From: UBA4582 sp002389265
Lineage (GTDB): Bacteria > Pseudomonadota > Gammaproteobacteria > Pseudomonadales > Azotimanducaceae
NCBI GenBank assembly: GCA_943788825.1
Contig: CALSRT010000002.1
Location: 1,054,001-1,118,000, forward strand
DNA: 64,000 bases
Reading direction: 5' to 3'
The notes beneath the pieces are model-generated. The model saw nothing but the letters and a program-made list of their open reading frames with translations. It made no database searches and was not told the DNA's origin. The translations under genes were made by a program, and so were the position numbers. The first letter of the stretch is position 1. Every line of letters starts with the position of its first letter. Below, one piece after another: positions 43,289 through 52,408 of the stretch.

Positions 43289-44425
43289 ATGGCAGCATTA
43301 ACGGAAGAACAAACAATGATCAGAGACCAGGCGCAGGCCTGGGTTACAGAGCAGGCTCCGGTCGCCAAGTTTCGTGCGATGCGCGACAGCGGTGTTGAAC
43401 AAGGGTTTCAAGCGGAAACCTGGCAGGCTATGGTCGACATGGGCTGGACTGGAATTATAGTGCCTGAGCAATATGGTGGTTCAGATCTCGGCTACCTGAC
43501 ATTTGGCATCGTGCTGGAGGAAACCGGCAAGCAACTGACCGCCTCGCCATTATTGGCTTCGGCGCTGGTGGGCGCGTCGGCGCTATTGTTGGGTGGCACT
43601 GAAGCTCAAAAACAGGCTTGGTTACCTAAAGTCGTCGACGGCTCTGAAATTTTGACCCTGGCAGTGGATGAAGGCCCCAGGCATGCGCCTAATGCCATCG
43701 CGCTGCAGGCAGAAAAAACTGCTGACGGCTTTAGTTTGACCGGCCGTAAGACGATGGTACTGGAGGGTGGTTCGGCGACGGCACTGATTGTCGCGACTCG
43801 GACCAGTGGGTCGGCAGGGGATGCGGAGGGTATTACTGTGTTTTTGCTGCCAGCGGATACTGCCGGAATCAGCCGGCAAGTGCTCAAAACCGCTGATAGT
43901 CGTGGCTATGCCAATATTGATTTCGAGGATGTTCTCGTGGGCGAGGACGCGATCCTCGGCGAACTCGATCAAGGCGCTGAGTTACTAACAGACATTCTGG
44001 ACCGGGGCCGAGCGGGTTTGGCAGCGGAGATGCTGGGAACGGCGGCCCAGGCGTTTGCGATGAACTTGGATTATCTGAAGACTCGTGTCCAGTTCGGTCA
44101 AGTGATTGGTGCGTTTCAGGCATTGGGTCATAGGGCAGCTATCCTGTTTTCAGAGATGGAGCTGGCCCGATCCTGTGTTGAGGCGGCGTTGCAGGGCATT
44201 GATGGGGAGGCGCCGAGCCAGGCACAATTGTGTTCCCTGGCGAAATGTAAGGCTGGCGCGTTCCTGCACCACATGTCTAACGAGTTAATCCAGATTCATG
44301 GTGGTATTGGTATGACCGATGATTTTGATGCCGGCTTCTATCTCAAGCGCGCTCGAGCTGTAGAGGGTGCCTATGGCAATCAGGCCTTTCATCGTAACCG
44401 TTACGCGCAATTGCTTGATTTTTAG
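43289..44425 (+). CDS. Acyl-CoA dehydrogenase, smaller partner-type
   Basis: A 378-residue acyl-CoA dehydrogenase-fold protein. Seen: WTGIIVPEQYGGSDLGYLTFGIVLEETG, AVDEGPRHAPNAIAL, LDRGRAGLAAEMLGTA, RVQFGQVIGAFQALGHRAA and QIHGGIGMTDDFDAGFYLKRA. The middle domain is divergent from classical members. Organised directly after another dehydrogenase of different size, it probably forms a mixed alpha2beta2 enzyme. Substrate inferred as a bulky acyl-CoA. Confidence 0.87.
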   Translation: MAALTEEQTMIRDQAQAWVTEQAPVAKFRAMRDSGVEQGFQAETWQAMVDMGWTGIIVPEQYGGSDLGYLTFGIVLEETGKQLTASPLLASALVGASALLLGGTEAQKQAWLPKVVDGSEILTLAVDEGPRHAPNAIALQAEKTADGFSLTGRKTMVLEGGSATALIVATRTSGSAGDAEGITVFLLPADTAGISRQVLKTADSRGYANIDFEDVLVGEDAILGELDQGAELLTDILDRGRAGLAAEMLGTAAQAFAMNLDYLKTRVQFGQVIGAFQALGHRAAILFSEMELARSCVEAALQGIDGEAPSQAQLCSLAKCKAGAFLHHMSNELIQIHGGIGMTDDFDAGFYLKRARAVEGAYGNQAFHRNRYAQLLDF

Positions 44426-44473
44426 CCGCATTTAGGCAGTGATTGATCTGGTTTGATGAGCTGCAAGCCCCGC

Positions 44474-44493
44474 GAGCCGGTAATTACCGGCTC
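44474..44493. terminator. Perfect 20-bp palindrome after the acyl-CoA dehydrogenases
   Basis: GAGCCGGTAATTACCGGCTC, 48 bp after the stop. It would fold into a strong hairpin, but no T-run follows, so a factor-dependent terminator or a protein site are both possible. Confidence 0.5.
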
Positions 44494-44560
44494 CGCAATG
44501 GTGGATCCGCCGGCCGCTTGACCGCGTCTGAACATAAAATGAAATTAATTCGCGGTTTCA

Positions 44561-44575
44561 TTGACTAATAGTCAA
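44561..44575. promoter_or_regulatory. Operator-like dyad upstream of the RIO kinase gene
   Basis: TTGACTA-A-TAGTCAA, a perfect 7-bp inverted repeat with 1-bp centre. Its left half, TTGACT, could be a -35 element, so a bound repressor would block a promoter here. Confidence 0.45.
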
Positions 44576-44712
44576 ATTCATCAGGAGTAACGCATGATGG
44601 CCGTCATTGTGTGATAATCCCCGTAACATTGTTGCGCTCCGCGTTGTGGACGCGTGCCTGTTGTCAATGTGAGTGGTAATGTCGGTTACAGAGCCATACT
44701 TTAAGAGGTTGC

Positions 44713-45570
44713 ATGAAAATTCCGAAACGACTCCAGCCATTGCTGGAAGACGGCTTGATCGATGAGGTCCAGGGTCGATTGATGAGTGGTAAGGAAGCGG
44801 ATGTCTTTATCGTTCGCTGCGGCGCTGAGGTGCGCTGTGCAAAAGTTTATAAGGAAGCCAACAAGCGTGGTTTTAAGCAGGCGGTCACTTACCAGGAAGG
44901 CCGTAAAGTGCGGAATACGCGGCGGGCTCGCGCGATGGAGAAGGGCTCGAAGTTTGGTCGGCAGCAGCAGGAAGAAACCTGGCAGACTGCTGAAGTGGAT
45001 GCTTTAAAGCTCTTGGCCAGTGTCGGCGTGCGAGTGCCTGTGCCCTACAGCTGCGTTGATGGTGTGTTGTTGATGGAGATGATTTTTGATGCGGAAGGCA
45101 GAGTCGCGCCGCGATTGAGTGAGGTAACCTTTACTCGGGAAGAGGCCCTTCGAGATCATGCAGTGATGATGCATTACGTTCAGCTAATGCTTTGTGCAGG
45201 TATTATCCACGGCGATCTTTCAGAGTTTAATGTCTTGGTAGACCCCAATGGCCCCGTGATTATAGATCTGCCGCAGGTCGTTGATGCTGCGGGTAATAAC
45301 CATGCCGAGGCGATGCTGGCTCGGGATGTGAATAATATCACAGGGTATTACGGGTTTTTTGCCCCTGAACTGCGCGACACCCGCTATGCGCAAGAAATGT
45401 GGGCGCTCTACGAAGAGGGTACGCTTGAACCAGATACCCCGCTAACCGGTGAGTTCGAGGAAAGTACCGAGCTGGCAGACGTTGATGCCGTGATGGCCGA
45501 AATAGATGCGGTCAGAATGGAAGAGATGGAGCGGTTGGAACGTCTACAAGAGGCGGAATCTGACTTGTGA
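44713..45570 (+). CDS. RIO1-type serine/threonine protein kinase
   Basis: A 285-residue bacterial RIO kinase. Seen: a flexible ATP-binding segment GRLMSGKEADVFIV (about residue 21), Lys44 in CAKVYK, the catalytic loop HGDLSEFNVLV (Asp168, Asn173) and the metal loop VIIDLPQVVD (Asp185). The last 40 residues are Glu-rich. Pseudomonas has close relatives; targets in bacteria are not established. It is in its own transcription unit behind the dyad at 44561. Confidence 0.9.
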   Translation: MKIPKRLQPLLEDGLIDEVQGRLMSGKEADVFIVRCGAEVRCAKVYKEANKRGFKQAVTYQEGRKVRNTRRARAMEKGSKFGRQQQEETWQTAEVDALKLLASVGVRVPVPYSCVDGVLLMEMIFDAEGRVAPRLSEVTFTREEALRDHAVMMHYVQLMLCAGIIHGDLSEFNVLVDPNGPVIIDLPQVVDAAGNNHAEAMLARDVNNITGYYGFFAPELRDTRYAQEMWALYEEGTLEPDTPLTGEFEESTELADVDAVMAEIDAVRMEEMERLERLQEAESDL

Positions 45571-45817
45571 TCGTAGTGATAAATGTAAGCCACTGATTGA
45601 TTTTACCTACAGCCCCACCAGTGCTTTAGCGCCCAAGATCGAATTGTTCCGGGTGTTCCAGTTAAATCCGAAGATAAGCGAGACGCTCACTTGCTATGTG
45701 ACGAGGCAAAGTGTTGATGCCGATCGGGTCAGCAACTTGAGAGATCCGGTAGGGTTTCTTCAGATAGAACTTATAACCGAATTTACAATTCATACATTAT
45801 TTAGCGAGTAGACAAGC

Positions 45818-46084
45818 ATGCAGGCGAAAGTTGACAAGATTTTGGTTTACCTGAACAAGGTAACTACCCGCTGCACCTATGGCGCAGTTGCTAAGGTATT
45901 AGGCATTAATGCCCGTTCAGTGAGTCAGTTGCTCGGCGAGCACCGGCCTGAGGCGTCTTGGGTTGTCAGCGCCACCAGCGGCGATCCGACAGACTATCTT
46001 GATAGTGAGAAACATCCAGAGCTGTATCGCACCACTCGCATTATTACCTCAGCTGAGGTCCTCAAGCGAAATCTCGGACTGTAA
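45818..46084 (+). CDS. 88-residue hypothetical protein, helix-turn-helix-like
   Basis: A small soluble protein. Residues 17-44 (TRCTYGAVAKVLGINARSVSQLLGEHRP) read like a helix-turn-helix or the TYG-x-VA motif at the start of the DNA-binding part of MGMT-like proteins, but the PCHR active site is absent. Residues 45-88 (ASWVVSATSGDPTDYL..., ELYRTTRIITSAEVL) have no recognised function. A 247-bp spacer separates it from the RIO kinase gene. I do not know its role. Confidence 0.7.
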   Translation: MQAKVDKILVYLNKVTTRCTYGAVAKVLGINARSVSQLLGEHRPEASWVVSATSGDPTDYLDSEKHPELYRTTRIITSAEVLKRNLGL

Positions 46085-46149
46085 TCACGACGACTCTTTC
46101 TTGATGCTGGACCATTTAGATCGGGGCTTTTTTATGCCCGTTCCGCTGC

Positions 46150-46743
46150 TCAAGTGAGCAGGATTGGTGTCGCAAACCCAGCAGTTGAGATTAACTCGAG
46201 ATGGTTTCTAATGTCTGCCGGCCACGGCTCAATTTCGAGTGTGAAGCGGCGCTGATCGCCGGCAAACAAGGCGCGAGATGCTTCTTCGAACCCTGCAAGG
46301 TCACCTGCCATGGCTGTCATAAAGCGGTGGGTCGCGTCTCGCGCGCGGCGTGTCTGATCGGTGTCGACATTGGCCTTGCGGGCTTGTTCGACGAGTTTAC
46401 GCAAGGCGACTGAGGCGCCGCCCGGTTGCTCCTCAAGCCATTCCCAGTGCCTGGGTAACAAGGTTACCTCTTTACCCACAAGCCTTAACTTTGGTCTGCT
46501 GGGTCCTCGGGCTGAGACCGCAAGCACTGGTCGAGCCTGGTAACGTTCGGCAACCGCCGCAGTACTGCCGCTCAGGTCCAAATCGACGAACCGACTGGTC
46601 TGAAAATCGAATATCATCAGCGGTTCTGCGGATTGACTGTCGAACGCGCGTTTGGCGGCCATTGCCACGTCGAGCAGAGTGCCACTGGCGATATTGATGT
46701 GGCCGTGAAATGCGATGCATGAGCACTCGGTAGTCAATGACAT
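46150..46743 (-). CDS. DUF2239 family protein
   Basis: A 197-residue soluble protein with the family hallmark GKEVTLLPRHWEWLEEQPGGASVALRKLVEQARK (residues about 89-121) after an N-terminal FDFQTSRFVDLDL segment. The function is unknown. It converges with the 88-residue gene; CGGGGC-T-rich-GCCCG (46122-46139) between them could be a weak terminator. Confidence 0.82.
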   Translation of the reverse strand: MSLTTECSCIAFHGHINIASGTLLDVAMAAKRAFDSQSAEPLMIFDFQTSRFVDLDLSGSTAAVAERYQARPVLAVSARGPSRPKLRLVGKEVTLLPRHWEWLEEQPGGASVALRKLVEQARKANVDTDQTRRARDATHRFMTAMAGDLAGFEEASRALFAGDQRRFTLEIEPWPADIRNHLELISTAGFATPILLT

Positions 46744-46879
46744 AGGTAGAGCCTTCTGAATATGACCGGGGTAATTGTAGATGAGTTATATTGTCAGAAC
46801 AAAAATGAACAATTAAATATTTGTGTATTAGCACGACTTCGACCGCGATCAGAAGGCCCGCGAAAACTCGCCGCAGGTT

Positions 46880-48301
46880 CTAAGTACGTGCGAGGGTATG
46901 GCTGGCTTTGAGTACGGATTGCTGATTCCAGTACCAGGCCCCGGTGCCCACCAAGACATTAGTGACCGCGGTTGCCACGAAGATGCCCACATAACCCCAA
47001 TAAGTATTGGCGATGATGGCCAATGGAATGTAAACAATCACAGTTCTGACGATTGAGATAACCAGGGCTGGCATTGGCAGCCCTCGAGCATTAAAGCTTG
47101 AGCTGGCAATCTGCATGATGCCCATAAAGCCAATGCTCAAAGGTATAATCAGGAAAAATGCCTGGGCAACTTCACGGACAACTTGGTTATCGTCTATCAA
47201 CGTCACGACCAAGTCACCGATTAACATCATTGTCACGAAGGTGAGCAGGCCCCAGCCGAGGCTGAACCAATTCGTCAGGAACAGGGCGCGCTTGACCCGG
47301 TCAATGCGACCGGCGCCCCAGTTCTGGCCGATAAAGGGCTCTACTGAGGATGACGCGGACCAAAGAATCATATGGGCCATGGTTTCCACTCGGGTTGCGA
47401 CGTTATATCCCGCCACGACCTCATGTCCGTGACCAGCAAGCAAGCGGGTGATGATCAACATGGAAGCTGGCATCACCAGGCCACTCATGACGGCCGGACC
47501 GCCAACGTGCAGGATTGCGGCCCATGACTTAAAGATGCCGGTAAGTGATAGCTGCATCATGCGAGATCGGTACAATAAGATGCTGTACAGGGCGATGCTC
47601 CAGAGCCGCGAGATGACATAGGCCCAGGCGGCACCGGCGATGCCCATTTCGGGAATACCAAACCAGCCAAAGATCAGCACGGGGCCTAGGAGTATTTGTA
47701 TGACCGAGCCAGTGGTCATGATGATGCCGGGACTCGCGGCGCTACCGGTAGCTCTGAGCAGAGTAGAACCGACCATCGATAACACAAAGAAGGGTACGCC
47801 GAGCATATAAACTCGCAAATAGGCCGTCGTCATCTCGAGCACAAGACCTTCTGCCCCGAGACTGCTGACAATAGCGTCTGCAAAAATCGCCGCCAGCATG
47901 CCCAGTATGCCACCGATGACCAGGGCCATAATCTGCGCGTGGGTGACCAGTAGCTTAACGCGCTCGTTGTCGCCGGAACCCATGGCTCGAGCAATAACCG
48001 ATGACGCACCCGAGCTAATGCCGCCAGCAAAAGCAAACAGCGTAATTGTGATCGGGAAGGCAAAACCCATGGCGGCCAGCGCCTCTGTGCCGACGATGCC
48101 CAAGTAGATGGCTTCAGCGAGTTGGGCAATGTTCATCGTGACAGTGCCCATAGCCATAAATGAGCCCAGGCGAACCAGATGTTTGCCGACGGGGCCGCGG
48201 GTAAACCCTCCTCTTATTGTTGGTGCTGCGGCTAGGGGCTTAGGCGCCACGCGGGTAGTAGCTGTCACGGGTTGTGCATCGTCAGCGTGGTTATCGGTCA
48301 T
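46880..48301 (-). CDS. MATE family multidrug efflux transporter
   Basis: A 473-residue, 12-segment membrane protein of the MATE/MOP superfamily, exporting organic cations by Na+ or H+ antiport. Seen: YLGIVGTEALAAMGFAFPI and ISSGASSVIARAMGSGD in the N-half, MSGLVMPASMLIITRLLAGHGHEVVAGYNVATRVE at the half boundary, and ASSSVEPFIGQNWGAGR. It begins with a 40-residue polar N-terminus. The physiological substrate is unknown. Confidence 0.9.
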   Translation of the reverse strand: MTDNHADDAQPVTATTRVAPKPLAAAPTIRGGFTRGPVGKHLVRLGSFMAMGTVTMNIAQLAEAIYLGIVGTEALAAMGFAFPITITLFAFAGGISSGASSVIARAMGSGDNERVKLLVTHAQIMALVIGGILGMLAAIFADAIVSSLGAEGLVLEMTTAYLRVYMLGVPFFVLSMVGSTLLRATGSAASPGIIMTTGSVIQILLGPVLIFGWFGIPEMGIAGAAWAYVISRLWSIALYSILLYRSRMMQLSLTGIFKSWAAILHVGGPAVMSGLVMPASMLIITRLLAGHGHEVVAGYNVATRVETMAHMILWSASSSVEPFIGQNWGAGRIDRVKRALFLTNWFSLGWGLLTFVTMMLIGDLVVTLIDDNQVVREVAQAFFLIIPLSIGFMGIMQIASSSFNARGLPMPALVISIVRTVIVYIPLAIIANTYWGYVGIFVATAVTNVLVGTGAWYWNQQSVLKASHTLART

Positions 48302-48642
48302 CGGGTACGACTCTCACTCGATTTTACTCAGGCACCATAATACACATAAATGCCAAACGAAGAGCGATGCTTTACGGGTCTTTTCTAGATGCTCGGCAGC
48401 GATGACCGTTCGAGTGAATAATTGAAGGATTTTGGCCAAACCGGATCGGTGCTGAGCCTACACGATAACACTCGCTAACAAAAAATACGCGAGTGCCTGC
48501 TTCAGGTGAGGGCGCATGCAGGCTGGTGTGGAGCCGGTTCACAACAATGTTACCGTTTTGAGCGCCACGTTCAATCCTGATAGCCCATGATGGTAAGCAA
48601 GTTTCTAGTGGTCAGGCGGGGCAGGGCCCCGTGCACGACTCG
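48302..48642. other. 341-bp intergenic region with short hairpins
   Basis: Contains GCCTGC...GCAGGC (around 48494-48525) and a GGGGC/GCCCC hairpin at 48618-48630 just after the dehydratase gene on the minus strand, without a U-tract. No gene is visible. Confidence 0.4.
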
Positions 48643-49860
48643 CTATAACAGTACTGTACTTGTCGATTCGAGGTGGAGCTGGTGACCTTGCCAGGGGTTA
48701 GCATCGCAGACAGCTTCATTCAGCTCGACACCTAAACCCGGTTCCGTGGAGATGATGACGTGACCGTCTTGCCAGCCAATCTTGCGTGTTAGTAGTTCAG
48801 CATGAAAACCATCCCAGGTTTTGATCGATTCCAGAATTAAAAAATTAGGTAACGTTGCTGCGACCTGAATGTTGGCTGCGCCGACAATTGGACCGCAATA
48901 GCAATGGGGCGCGATTTGGATCTGGTAAGTTTCTGCGTGAGAGGCAATTTTTTTGGTTTCCAGTATGCCGCCAGAACGTCCTGTGTTGGGTTGTAAAATA
49001 GCGGCGGCGCGAAGCGCGATAACCCGTGCAAACTCTGAGCGGGTCGTCAGGCGCTCGCCGGTAGCGATGGGAATCGAAGTGAAGCGGGCAACTTCGGCCA
49101 TCACCTCAGGCATGTCGGGAGGAACGGGTTCTTCAAACCATAAGGGGTCAAAGGCCTCAATGGCGCGTGCCATGCGTCGCGCACCGGCGGCAGTAAATTG
49201 CCCATGGGTGCCAAATAAGATATCTGCTCGATGGCCCACTGCGTCACGAACAGCACGGCAGATGGCGGTAGCGCGCTCAATGTCGGCAAGACGGGGCATG
49301 TGGCCGTCAAAAATAGTATAGGGTCCTGCCGGGTCAAATTTGACTGCATCGAAACCCTGCTCGACACAAGCGACGGCCGCCGCGGCCGCCATCTCCGGAT
49401 CGTTATAGACATTCCGACTATCAACAGCATCAGCCTCCTCGGGGTAAACGCTGCCTGACTGGGGATAAAGATAGGTATAAGTGCGCAGTGTTTCATGCAC
49501 CCTGCCGCCGAGAAGCTTATAGACGGGTTGACCCGCTTCCTTGCCGATAATGTCCCAGCAGGCAATTTCCAGTGCCGATAGGCAGCCCATCATAGAGATG
49601 TCAGGCCGCTGAGAGAATCCGGATGAGTAGCAGTTACGGAAAAACGTTTCGATGTCGTGAGGATCGCGGCCGATCAAATAACGAGCGGCAACGTCTTCTA
49701 TAAGCTTGGCTGTTAGATGCGGATCAAAGGTGGCACTGTAGGCTTCACCGTAGCCGATGACATCGCCATCAGTTACCAGTTTGACGAAAATAAAATAACG
49801 CCCTCCCGTTTGTGGCGGCGGATTGCCCACCACCCAGGTTTTAATATCTTGAATAATCAT
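48643..49860 (-). CDS. Enolase-superfamily (mandelate racemase/muconate lactonizing) dehydratase-like protein
   Basis: A 405-residue protein with the N-terminal capping domain and C-terminal barrel of acid-sugar dehydratases. Seen: SALEIACWDIIGKEAGQPVYKLLGG, FDAVKFDPAGPY, metal-ligand segments WFEEPVPPDM (Glu243/244) and ATGERL (Glu269), and APHCYCGP with the C-terminal catalytic His. At the usual first Asp ligand the sequence is GTHGQF. GGAG precedes the start. With the adjacent alcohol dehydrogenase and ROK kinase it suggests sugar-acid catabolism; the exact acid is unknown. Confidence 0.83.
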   Translation of the reverse strand: MIIQDIKTWVVGNPPPQTGGRYFIFVKLVTDGDVIGYGEAYSATFDPHLTAKLIEDVAARYLIGRDPHDIETFFRNCYSSGFSQRPDISMMGCLSALEIACWDIIGKEAGQPVYKLLGGRVHETLRTYTYLYPQSGSVYPEEADAVDSRNVYNDPEMAAAAAVACVEQGFDAVKFDPAGPYTIFDGHMPRLADIERATAICRAVRDAVGHRADILFGTHGQFTAAGARRMARAIEAFDPLWFEEPVPPDMPEVMAEVARFTSIPIATGERLTTRSEFARVIALRAAAILQPNTGRSGGILETKKIASHAETYQIQIAPHCYCGPIVGAANIQVAATLPNFLILESIKTWDGFHAELLTRKIGWQDGHVIISTEPGLGVELNEAVCDANPWQGHQLHLESTSTVLL

Positions 49861-49892
49861 AACAGTCTCCGCAGCCTTCTTGATTGAGCGGT

Positions 49893-50975
49893 TCAGTCAA
49901 AGACAATGACGTTACGCTTCACAGTACCAGCCTTGACCTCGGCAATAGCCTTATTGATCTCGGCTAATGGATAAGTATTAGAAATCAGCTCATCCAGTAA
50001 CAACTCGCCCCGTTGGTAAGCTTCGGCGAATATTGGAATGTCACGGGAGATGATCGCCTCACCCATTTTTGAGCCAATGATTCGCTGGTTCCAGGCCGCC
50101 AAGGTACCCGGGTCATATTCTGCCATGACGCCCGTAGGTGGCATGCCCACCACAACCACGGTGCCATTTTTAGAGATATAGTTAAATGCTTGGTTGAAGA
50201 CCGGTCGTGCGCCAACCGTCACAAAAACAAAGTCGACCCCCCGTCCCGCGGTGAGTTCGTTGACCTTCACTGTCACATCCTCTGTGGTCGAGTTGATACC
50301 GTGCGATGCCCCGAATGCCCGCGCGTCACTGAGTTTGCTCTCGGTGAGGTCTATGGCGACGATTGTTGCTGCGCCGGCATGGACAGCCCCCTGAATTGCG
50401 TTTAATCCCACGCCACCGCAGCCTATCACGGCCACAGACTGTCCTGGTCTGACGCCTGCAGAGTTAACCACCGCACCAAAACCCGTGATCACCCCACAAG
50501 CCAGTAAGGAAGCACTGGCAAAGGGCAGCGACTTTGGCACTTTAACCATCTGGCTATGGTGCACCACAATCCGTTCGGCAAAAGCGCCGGTGCGCATGGA
50601 CTGTTGGATGGGTATTCCGTGGGTCGAACTGATGGGGCCTTGCTCGTCCAGCGCAAAGCGGGTCTCGCACATCACCTGACTGCCCTGTTGGCAATAGTGA
50701 CATTCACCACAATACCGAATAAGCGTAACCACGACATGATCGCCGGGTTTCACCCGTGTCACGCCCTGGCCAACCCGGGAGACAATTCCGGCGGCTTCAT
50801 GTCCGAATACCGCGGGGAGTTCGCCGCCCCAATGGCCCTCAGCAAAAGTAATATCGGAGTGGCAAATCGCGCAGGCTTTTACCGCCACTTCTACCTCGTC
50901 GATATTGGGGTTTGCCAGCTTGATGTCTTCGATAATCAGTGGTTGGCCAAAGGCATGACAGACGGCTGCTTTCAT
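49893..50975 (-). CDS. Zinc-dependent alcohol dehydrogenase
   Basis: A 360-residue medium-chain dehydrogenase. Seen: catalytic zinc segment CAICHSD, GHEAAGIVSRVGQGV, structural-zinc lobe CGECHYCQQGSQVMC, and the nucleotide fold VAVIGCGGVGLNAIQGA with a downstream Asp (IDLTES) favouring NAD+. It resembles class III/aryl-alcohol dehydrogenases but lacks enough cues to name a substrate. It lies 32 bp upstream of the dehydratase gene, same strand. Confidence 0.88.
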   Translation of the reverse strand: MKAAVCHAFGQPLIIEDIKLANPNIDEVEVAVKACAICHSDITFAEGHWGGELPAVFGHEAAGIVSRVGQGVTRVKPGDHVVVTLIRYCGECHYCQQGSQVMCETRFALDEQGPISSTHGIPIQQSMRTGAFAERIVVHHSQMVKVPKSLPFASASLLACGVITGFGAVVNSAGVRPGQSVAVIGCGGVGLNAIQGAVHAGAATIVAIDLTESKLSDARAFGASHGINSTTEDVTVKVNELTAGRGVDFVFVTVGARPVFNQAFNYISKNGTVVVVGMPPTGVMAEYDPGTLAAWNQRIIGSKMGEAIISRDIPIFAEAYQRGELLLDELISNTYPLAEINKAIAEVKAGTVKRNVIVFD

Positions 50976-51026
50976 AGTGAGATCTGCTCGCTAAAAAATT
51001 TTATGGGTGAAGTGGCAGAAACAAGA

Positions 51027-51329
51027 CTAGGTGGTAACGTCTGATTCGGGTGGCTGCTCTTTCAAAAGAATATTCAGTGTGTCCTCTCGGAATTCGATGA
51101 CGTCACCGGAAAGAATTTTTTTACTCTTCTGAGTTTCAACCTTGCCATTGAGCCGAACCTGGCCATCCTGAATGACCATTTTAGCCTCGCCGCCAGTACC
51201 TACCAGCCCTTCAAATTTGAGGATCTTGAACAGCTCAATGGGCTGTCGATTGATTTCTACTACGCGCGTTGTTGTAATGTTATGTGCTCCAGAAGTTTGA
51301 ACTGCGAAAGAGAGTATGGGATTGAGCAC
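51027..51329 (-). CDS. S4-domain RNA-binding protein (YbcJ-like), start uncertain
   Basis: A small RNA-binding protein; the S4 domain is clear in the last 75 residues (IELFKILKFEGLVGTGGEA, then GQVRLNGKVETQKSKKI and SGDVIEF). The start is a problem: no ATG lies close to the domain. I give a GTG (51327-51329), which makes 100 residues. An ATT at 51276-51278 has GGAG at the ideal distance and would give 83 residues, nearer the family size. It is 17 bp downstream of the ROK kinase gene. Confidence 0.75.
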   Translation of the reverse strand: MLNPILSFAVQTSGAHNITTTRVVEINRQPIELFKILKFEGLVGTGGEAKMVIQDGQVRLNGKVETQKSKKILSGDVIEFREDTLNILLKEQPPESDVTT

Positions 51330-51345
51330 TATTTTGCTACCGAAC

Positions 51346-52293
51346 TTACCAGAGCCATGCAGCTCCGCGCACACCACTGGAGTCACCATGCACTGCCTGC
51401 TTGATGCGGGTGTTGACGTGATCTGAAAATACGTAGCGCGGCAGGTAATGAGGCACCAGCTCATAGAGCCCTTGGATATTAGACATGCCGCCGCCCAAGA
51501 CGATGACCGCGGGGTCGATGATATTGATGACCGTAGATAATGCCAGAGCCAAAAGATTGCAGTATTGGTGGAGCAGTGCCGTTGCTTGAGCGTCTCCCCG
51601 GTCAATGAGTGCGGCGATGTCGATCGCTTGCAGCGGTTGGCCGACGAGGGCCAAATAGCTGCGTTCGAAGGCGGGCCCCGCAAGCCAGGTCTCTACGCAG
51701 TCATTGCGCCCACAATAACAGCTTCGCGGGTGACCAATAACGGGTAAGTCACTTTCGGGCATAGGCTGATAAGCCAACAGCGGTAAGGGGTTGTGGCCCC
51801 ATTCGCCGCTGATAGCATTGATGCCTCGTAATAGCTGGCCGTCATACACGAGGCCACCGCCAACGCCCGTTCCCAGAATCACGCCCAACACTGAGTGCGC
51901 ACCGGCAGCTGCGCCATCGCTGGCCTCAGACAGCGCAAAGCAGTCAGCATCATTGGCAATTCTGACCGGGCGTTGCAGCAGCGCCTCGAGATCTTCGCGC
52001 AGTGACTTACCATTCAGGCAGGTACTGTTGCAGTTTTTTAATAATCCAGTTTCGAATGAGATTGCGCCGGGTGTACCGATACCTACAGGTATGTTGGCGG
52101 CGATACCAAACTCATGCTGTAGCCCCTCTACTAACCTGGCAATGCTGGATAAGGTGGCGGCATAGTCGTTGGTTGGCGTCGGCACCCGTTTACGAGCGCT
52201 GATCAGACCATCACCATCCATGATGATCGCTTCGATCTTGGTGCCGCCGAGATCGATACCTATTCTGGATGTTTTGGTGGGTTGCTTGTACAT
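51346..52293 (-). CDS. ROK family sugar kinase (fructokinase/NagK-like)
   Basis: A 315-residue kinase phosphorylating a hexose or amino sugar. Seen: GIDLGGTKIEAIIMD (phosphate loop), VRIANDADCFALSEA with the catalytic Asp, GTGVGGGLV, ISGEWGHNPLP and the zinc motif CYCGRNDCVETWL. The EWGHNPLP plus CYCG pattern is shared by Mak fructokinase and NagK, so specificity is open. It is divergent from the amidohydrolase gene across 115 bp. Confidence 0.88.
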   Translation of the reverse strand: MYKQPTKTSRIGIDLGGTKIEAIIMDGDGLISARKRVPTPTNDYAATLSSIARLVEGLQHEFGIAANIPVGIGTPGAISFETGLLKNCNSTCLNGKSLREDLEALLQRPVRIANDADCFALSEASDGAAAGAHSVLGVILGTGVGGGLVYDGQLLRGINAISGEWGHNPLPLLAYQPMPESDLPVIGHPRSCYCGRNDCVETWLAGPAFERSYLALVGQPLQAIDIAALIDRGDAQATALLHQYCNLLALALSTVINIIDPAVIVLGGGMSNIQGLYELVPHYLPRYVFSDHVNTRIKQAVHGDSSGVRGAAWLW

Positions 52294-52408
52294 AAGCCGA
52301 TATTAGCACAGGCCCAGTTGCCGGCGGCAGTGCCAACAATGACTTGAGGTGTGTCTAAGCTCTTTGTACACTCGAAGAACATCATCTCTTCGATCACGCA
52401 TATAGGTA

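Noticed and set aside
48648..48657. ACAGTACTGT palindrome at the end of the enolase-superfamily gene, like the one beside the SOS box
   Set aside because: It lacks the CTGT-N8-ACAG geometry and lies at a gene 3' end, so I do not call a LexA site.
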